Positions 13,441 through 17,744 of a DNA stretch of 17,744 bases are shown here, in pieces (within the stretch, counting starts at the first letter, position 1; the number at the start of each line of letters is the position of its first letter). Both the position numbers and the translations under genes were made by a program. The notes under the pieces were generated by a model. The model made no database searches and was not told the origin of the DNA. It saw only the letters and a list, made by a program, of their open reading frames with translations. This stretch comes from Bacillota bacterium (GTDB lineage Bacteria; Bacillota; Clostridia; Lachnospirales; Cellulosilyticaceae): assembly GCA_023412455.1 (NCBI GenBank), contig JAEYNQ010000023.1, positions 1 through 17,744 of the forward strand. Reading direction: 5' to 3'.

Positions 13441-15849
13441 TCAGATTTGTATTAGGCCATATTTTACTTTTATACGCTCGAGCTGCTCCATCATAGGTTT
13501 CCCAAAGAAAAAGAGAAAGAAACTAGTAGCAAAAGCATGAATGAGGTCAAAAGGAACACCTTGTATATAAGCTAAAACAAACATCTCCTTGGTAGGATAG
13601 GGTTGAAACATAAGAACAGATGCGGGATTCATAAGCCCACCATAAATGAAAAAAGTCGTTATTGCTCCAAACAAAGACAGGGGAGTTCTGTTTTTTGGGA
13701 GTAATCCTTTTTTAAAGCAAACACCTGCCAAAAAACCAATAATTCCAAATGAAAACATTTGCCAAGGTGTCCATGGTCCTTGCCCAAAGAAAAAATTAGA
13801 GGCAAAGCCTGTTAAGGCGCCTACTAAAAACCCAGTTTCTGGCCCTAGACATACTCCACTTAAAATCGTTAAGGCTACAACGGGTTTAAACTGTGGAATC
13901 ATAAAGAAGGCTGTTCGCCCTGCTACACCAATCCCACATAAAACGGCTATCACTACCAATTCCCTAGCTTGAGGTTTTCTATTCTCAAATACCATCACAA
14001 AGGGGATGCCTATTTCTATCAAAATAAGTAAACTAATAAAATAATACTTCCTATCATTTAAATAATAAATGCTAAAAAAAAGTGTTAAAGGAATAACTAA
14101 TAAAATCATAGCCATAGCCATCTTTGTCCGAAGCGATAGCTTATAGCTCCCATTAGTTTGTCCCTTTTCTGTCTCATTATATGTAATAGGCTCTTGTAAA
14201 GGCAATTGTTTCTCTTTTTTATCTCTCTTTTCCCAACTGAACGCTATAGTGTCTCCACCACAGGACTTAATCACTTCTTCTGAAGTAATTGCCTCAGGCA
14301 GGAGATGTCTCGCCATACGATTAGCTGCTGTTGTATAAAAATTATTGCCCCCAAAAAAGGTATGGGAGTCACCTTGCGTCACCAAACTTCCATCAAAGAA
14401 CAGACCACATCTGTCTGCGTATTTAGCACAAAACTCAATATCATGAGAAACCACAACAAGGGTAGTCCCCCCAGCTTGTAACTTCTTTATTAATACAGCA
14501 AGCTCCTCCTTTAATTGTGCATCTAAGCCTTTAGTGGGCTCATCCAGAAGTAAGATTTGAGGCTCCAGCAAAAGTACCTTTGCAAGTGCAACCCTTTGTT
14601 GTTCTCCTCCTGAGAGGTCATAAGGATGCCTCTCTAATAAATGCTCCAAGTGACAGAACGCTATAAGTTGTTGAACTTTATCTTGTGCATGCTCTTCTAA
14701 CTCAGCTCTTACCGTCTTTTTAAGAAAGAGGGCTTTTGGATTTTGAGGTAACATCCCTATAAGAGGATTAAAGAAGCTAGAAACATTCCCCCTATAGGGT
14801 TTATTAATCCCTGCTATAAGTGACAAGGTTGTGGTCTTGCCTGTCCCATTACCTCCTAAAAGGACATAAAACTCTCCTTGATAAATTGTCATGGATAACC
14901 CTTTTAGGATATCAGGTTCCTCCTTTTCATAACGGAACCATACTTCTTTTAATTCTATAACTGCTTGCTTATTTTCTCCCTCCTTACTAGGAGGTACTTC
15001 TATTGGCAAAAGAGACTTTTCCTTTGCAAAATCATTTAACCAGCTTCTTCCTTCTCCAACTGTAAGGGGGCAAGGTAACTTACTTCTTACATGGCTATAG
15101 ATTTGAAAAGGAACAGGCATTGCTTGCCACATACTATGTCTTTTGTCTTGAAGCCCAATAGCTACTTGCCGAGGCTCTCCATCACCAATAATTTCTCCCT
15201 CATCCATTACAATTAAGCGATGACTTAATGGTAAGACCTCTTCTAAGCGGTGCTCGCTCATAATAATAGTTATCCCTAAGTCCCTATTTATCTTTCCTAT
15301 AGTCTCGAGAAAATCGGCTCCTGTAATAGGGTCAAGCTGACTTGTTGGTTCATCCAAAATAAGTACCTTGGGCTGCATTACCATAATGGCAGCCAAATTC
15401 AGGAGTTGCTTTTGCCCTCCTGAAAGGTCTACTATCTTTTTGTGAAACCAACTTTCTATTCCAAAAAAACTAGCCATCTCTGCTACACGCCTACGTATGG
15501 TAACTGTGTCATAGCCTAAGCTTTCTAGTCCAAACGCTAGTTCATGCCACACTTTATCTGTTACAATTTGATTCTCTGGACTTTGGAGCACAAAACCAAT
15601 TTCAGAAGCTTGTCTTCTGGCTTCTACTTCTTGCAAAGGTGTTCCTTGATAAAGAATTGTGCCCTTCCTCTTACCATGAGGTGTTAATACCGTCTTAAGC
15701 TGTCTTAAGAAAGTTGATTTACCACATCCTGATGGCCCACATAAAGTAATGAACTGTCCCTCCTCTATCTTTAGGTTTAAATCATTAAGAGTGGGCCGGA
15801 TGCTTTTAGGATAGGCAAACGTTAGATGTTCGATTGTATATGTTTCCAT
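13441..15849 (-). CDS. ECF transporter fusion: two ATPase domains plus an S component
   Basis: This 802-aa protein joins three ECF modules. ATPase 1 (about 1-235) has Walker A GPSGCGKS (38-45), LSGGQ (142-146), LILDEPTSQLDP (163-174) and switch histidine H200. ATPase 2 (about 296-500) has GGNGTGKT (332-339), LSGGE (412-416), LLLDEPTKGLD (from 433) and H469. Residues 575-790 form about six membrane helices of an S component, with VAGRTAFFMIPQFKPVVALT, GPETGFLVGALTGFASNFFF and GQGPWTPWQM (691-700). This pattern resembles S components for cobalamin-type substrates such as CbrT from memory, not proven. With EcfT it would form a complete importer. The start overlaps the ecfT end by 28 bases, with GGGAGGA six bases upstream. 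Fusion of the S component to the ATPases is unusual. Confidence 0.9.
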   Translation of the reverse strand: METYTIEHLTFAYPKSIRPTLNDLNLKIEEGQFITLCGPSGCGKSTFLRQLKTVLTPHGKRKGTILYQGTPLQEVEARRQASEIGFVLQSPENQIVTDKVWHELAFGLESLGYDTVTIRRRVAEMASFFGIESWFHKKIVDLSGGQKQLLNLAAIMVMQPKVLILDEPTSQLDPITGADFLETIGKINRDLGITIIMSEHRLEEVLPLSHRLIVMDEGEIIGDGEPRQVAIGLQDKRHSMWQAMPVPFQIYSHVRSKLPCPLTVGEGRSWLNDFAKEKSLLPIEVPPSKEGENKQAVIELKEVWFRYEKEEPDILKGLSMTIYQGEFYVLLGGNGTGKTTTLSLIAGINKPYRGNVSSFFNPLIGMLPQNPKALFLKKTVRAELEEHAQDKVQQLIAFCHLEHLLERHPYDLSGGEQQRVALAKVLLLEPQILLLDEPTKGLDAQLKEELAVLIKKLQAGGTTLVVVSHDIEFCAKYADRCGLFFDGSLVTQGDSHTFFGGNNFYTTAANRMARHLLPEAITSEEVIKSCGGDTIAFSWEKRDKKEKQLPLQEPITYNETEKGQTNGSYKLSLRTKMAMAMILLVIPLTLFFSIYYLNDRKYYFISLLILIEIGIPFVMVFENRKPQARELVVIAVLCGIGVAGRTAFFMIPQFKPVVALTILSGVCLGPETGFLVGALTGFASNFFFGQGPWTPWQMFSFGIIGFLAGVCFKKGLLPKNRTPLSLFGAITTFFIYGGLMNPASVLMFQPYPTKEMFVLAYIQGVPFDLIHAFATSFFLFFFGKPMMEQLERIKVKYGLIQI

Positions 15850-16712
15850 TTTCTATCCTCCCATAGATTAATAACAAGTGGTAATAGCCCTAGCCCTAAA
15901 TAGGATAGCCACAGAGTAAGACTATAAAAGGATAGCCCGATCTCTTTTATAGAGGGGTAATAATAAAAAGTTAATTCTCCTTGTAGTATTCCACCCCAAA
16001 CATAGCCTCCTAATCCTATAAGAACTATTAGAGTTCTTTTATCTTTCTTTTCCCACTTATAAATAGAGAAAGCCGTTCGTCCTACTAATCCATATCCTCT
16101 ACTTTTCATAGAATCTGCTGTAATAATAGCATCCTCTAATGCCCAAGTAACCATAATGGATAAGATAGTCATTCCTTGCTTAGCCCTTTTTAGAATACTC
16201 TTATTTGTATACTCTTTCCCTAAGCTTTTTTGGGCTTGAATAATACTTTGAAGCTGTTCCTTAAACTTTGGTATAAAGCGAAAGATCATAGATAAGACAA
16301 GGGAAAGTGCGGGAATGGCCTTACCAAATAAGTAAATAAACTTATCAGAAGTCATTATTTGATTATAGCAAGAGAACCAGATGATGCTGGTTACTAGTAT
16401 TGTAGCTGCTACGCCTCCATAAATAATAGACTCTAAGGTAAGTGGATTCCCGCTCTTTAAATAAAAAAGAATAGTAGCCCCTTTATGATTAAAGGCGGGA
16501 TTAATAAGGGCTGTTGCTAAAAGTGTAGGTAACAAATACTTTAAGTTAAAGTAAAGGGCCTTATAGCCCTTTAAGTAAATAGAATAGGCAAAGGCACATC
16601 CCAAAGATATTCCTAAACAAATAGGTTCCATTAAAAACATAGTGAACCCTATCATTAATACAAAATACAAAAAATTAACTATAGGGTGAAACTGCCCAAA
16701 AGCATCTTTCAT
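15822..16712 (-). CDS. ecfT: ECF transporter transmembrane scaffold, EcfT component
   Basis: This 296-aa protein has five to six membrane helices: about 10-30, 32-48, 55-72, 97-117 and two near the C-terminus (228-245, 260-282). Between them a long cytosolic region contains RFIPKFKEQLQSIIQAQKSL (145-164) and ALEDAIITADSMKSRGYG (191-208). The second is the conserved coupling helix with the Ser-Arg-Gly form of the Ala-Arg-Gly motif that docks into an ATPase groove. The first coupling motif reads KSLG rather than A-R-G, a variation seen in some EcfT branches. Its ATG overlaps the DUF4430 stop by four bases (ATGA), and its end overlaps the ATPase fusion, so all three are translationally coupled. 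It couples ATP hydrolysis to S-component movement. Confidence 0.93.
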   Translation of the reverse strand: MKDAFGQFHPIVNFLYFVLMIGFTMFLMEPICLGISLGCAFAYSIYLKGYKALYFNLKYLLPTLLATALINPAFNHKGATILFYLKSGNPLTLESIIYGGVAATILVTSIIWFSCYNQIMTSDKFIYLFGKAIPALSLVLSMIFRFIPKFKEQLQSIIQAQKSLGKEYTNKSILKRAKQGMTILSIMVTWALEDAIITADSMKSRGYGLVGRTAFSIYKWEKKDKRTLIVLIGLGGYVWGGILQGELTFYYYPSIKEIGLSFYSLTLWLSYLGLGLLPLVINLWEDRKWKHIQSNI

Positions 16713-17602
16713 TGTGCTTCTCCCTCTTCATTAAAAGCGCCTTCTCCACCTACATCTCTCCCTAAGTCACAGGTATATACCCATTCAATGCGATCCCCTT
16801 CTTGAACCAGGTAGCGGCTACAGCCATAATTAGGAAACCAATCATTTACTTTATACATCCAACCAGATAATTCTCCTCCATCAAACTCATAAAGATTTTG
16901 GATTCCTTCAATATAGGCCGAGTTATAAATGGGGGTGTTTTCAAACTCCATATGAATCTTATTTTTTTGCATCTCCCTTAATAGCACATCAAAGACCGAT
17001 TCTCCTTCATAAAAGGTCACCGTTTGTTCCTCATAGATAATGCCATCTTTAGGAACAAGACTTTGCTTATTCGATTCTAATTGATTAAGATTTGCTACCA
17101 GGGTATCGCAACGGACAGATAAGGTGCACTGGCCTTGTTTTTTACTAACCTCTACTCCTTGGGGTTCTACAGGTAAGGGTTTCCCCTCTGGCACAGGCTC
17201 TGTCTGATAAGTATCCTTTTCCTTTTTCTCTTTAGGTTGAGTGTTAGATATTGACTCACCTACCTGTGCTTTCTCTACCTCTATTTGTTGCGTTTTATCT
17301 TTTTTATTATTCTCTTCTTGTTGTTCTTTACTTTCCTTAATACTGTTTTCTTCTTGCTTTAATGTTCCTTTGTCAGCCTTTACGTTATCTGAAGTCTTCT
17401 CTTCTTGTTTGGAGAGAACTCCTTGCTCTTCTTTGGCATCGTTAGACGGAGTAGAGGGAAGGGCTGTCTTTTCTTGCTCAGTTACCCTAGTCTCTCCCAC
17501 TGGCCAATCTGCCTTTTTTATAGGTCCCCCCCATAAAAAGGCACCTACTAACAAGCCCATTAGAAGAATTCCTAAAAGCAGTTTATTCTTTGTCCCTCTC
17601 AT
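16709..17602 (-). CDS. Membrane-anchored DUF4430 (transcobalamin C-terminal-like) surface protein
   Basis: The 297-aa protein has an N-terminal signal/anchor (about residues 7-26, LLLGILLMGLLVGAFLWG) with no clear lipobox or cleavage site. A highly charged, Lys/Glu/Gln-rich spacer follows (about 40-150), suited to crossing the cell wall. The C-terminal beta domain (about 155-290) contains VTFYEGESVFDVLLREMQK, YNSAYIEGIQNLYEFDGGEL and SGWMYKVNDWFPNYGCSRYL, all hallmarks of DUF4430. In animal transcobalamin and intrinsic factor a domain of this type covers bound cobalamin. Two cysteine pairs are possible (C157/C164, and one in NYGCSRY with one in YTCDLG). ATG 17600-17602 has AAGGAGAGA upstream, inside the end of the preceding gene. 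Ligand capture for the ECF importer is the inferred role. Confidence 0.88.
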   Translation of the reverse strand: MRGTKNKLLLGILLMGLLVGAFLWGGPIKKADWPVGETRVTEQEKTALPSTPSNDAKEEQGVLSKQEEKTSDNVKADKGTLKQEENSIKESKEQQEENNKKDKTQQIEVEKAQVGESISNTQPKEKKEKDTYQTEPVPEGKPLPVEPQGVEVSKKQGQCTLSVRCDTLVANLNQLESNKQSLVPKDGIIYEEQTVTFYEGESVFDVLLREMQKNKIHMEFENTPIYNSAYIEGIQNLYEFDGGELSGWMYKVNDWFPNYGCSRYLVQEGDRIEWVYTCDLGRDVGGEGAFNEEGEAQ

Positions 17603-17604
17603 TT

Positions 17605-17744
17605 TTATCTCTCCTTACAGCCCTCTTTAAGAGAGGGGTCCTCTGCCATACGATATAAGCTACTTTTTTGTAAGTTCACGCGCTGTAAGTTAGTAAGGGC
17701 ATAAAAACATTGTTCTGTTGCCATTTGATTGATTTCTTTGCCTT
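17605..17744 (-). CDS. C-terminal end of an alpha/alpha-barrel protein (terpene cyclase / intrinsic-factor-like), partial
   Basis: The minus strand is open from the window edge to TAA at 17605-17607 and encodes the last 45 residues of a protein, beginning GKEINQMATEQCFYALTNLQ and continuing RVNLQKSSLYRMAED. The ATEQ-FYAL helix followed by a short SLY-M tail is the pattern I know from the last repeat of bacterial secreted prenyltransferase/terpene-cyclase-like alpha/alpha barrels often encoded beside DUF4430 proteins. The stop is two bases before the DUF4430 start codon, whose ribosome binding site lies within this gene, so the two are coupled. Only the tail is visible, so the family call rests on a short match and on context. 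Confidence 0.6.
   Translation of the reverse strand, partial: GKEINQMATEQCFYALTNLQRVNLQKSSLYRMAEDPSLKEGCKER

Noticed and set aside
13646..13972. Plus-strand open frame of 108 codons inside the ECF fusion
   Set aside because: It is a shadow of the S-component membrane domain on the other strand, without its own ribosome binding site.
17241..17630. Plus-strand Ser/Cys-rich frame of 129 codons opposite the DUF4430 gene
   Set aside because: The Ser/Phe/Cys richness is the antisense of the Lys/Glu/Gln-rich spacer; there is no start signal.
1..17744. CRISPR arrays, tRNA or rRNA genes, insertion sequences
   Set aside because: I saw no regularly spaced repeats, no tRNA-like cloverleaf, no rRNA sequence and no transposase or terminal repeats anywhere in the window.

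Overview
The window looks like chromosome of a low-GC Gram-positive anaerobe, most likely a Clostridia member of the Lachnospirales or a relative. The reasons are AT-rich DNA, strong GGAGG-type ribosome binding sites, an oligoendopeptidase F, ECF-type vitamin transport, and a DUF4430 surface protein. This placement comes from gene content and is not proven. Nearly every gene lies on the minus strand; the only intact plus-strand gene is a GNAT acetyltransferase at 5588-6127.

Region 1-1640 (accessory, decaying). Reading leftwards on the minus strand there is a frameshifted remnant of an unknown small protein (1277-1490) and a DUF4926-type protein broken by one in-frame TAA (1027-1245). Next come an intact 190-aa HEAT-repeat protein (392-964), another frameshifted remnant (115-390) and an open frame running off the left edge. 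Small single-domain proteins of these kinds in tandem, most of them broken, suggest an eroded array of toxin-immunity genes. No toxin is visible.

Region 1640-9990 (housekeeping and accessory single genes). In order: oligoendopeptidase F (1708-3486), a Cache-HAMP methyl-accepting chemotaxis protein (3561-5249), the GNAT acetyltransferase, a YitT/DUF2179 membrane protein (6379-7266), a PLP-dependent threonine-aldolase-type enzyme (7465-8484) and a CPA2 cation/proton antiporter (8570-9757). Several have their own sigma-A-like promoters and hairpin terminators.

Region 9988-12373 (signalling). A CHASE2-type class III adenylate cyclase has its own promoter and overlaps a 69-aa unknown protein by 26 bases; a terminator ends the pair. 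Upstream lies a small DUF1294 membrane protein.

Region 12442-17744 (transport operon, the most interesting part). Reading leftwards, the genes are tightly packed: the C-terminus of an alpha/alpha-barrel protein like terpene cyclases or intrinsic factor (right edge), a membrane-anchored DUF4430 protein, an EcfT transmembrane protein, a single 802-aa protein fusing two ECF ATPases to an S component, and a TIM-barrel sugar-phosphate isomerase-like enzyme. The first four are coupled by 2-base spacing or by overlaps. In animal intrinsic factor and transcobalamin an alpha/alpha barrel and a DUF4430-like beta domain form one cobalamin-binding protein. Here the two halves appear as separate surface proteins beside an ECF importer, which suggests a corrinoid-capture and uptake system. 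The substrate is an inference.
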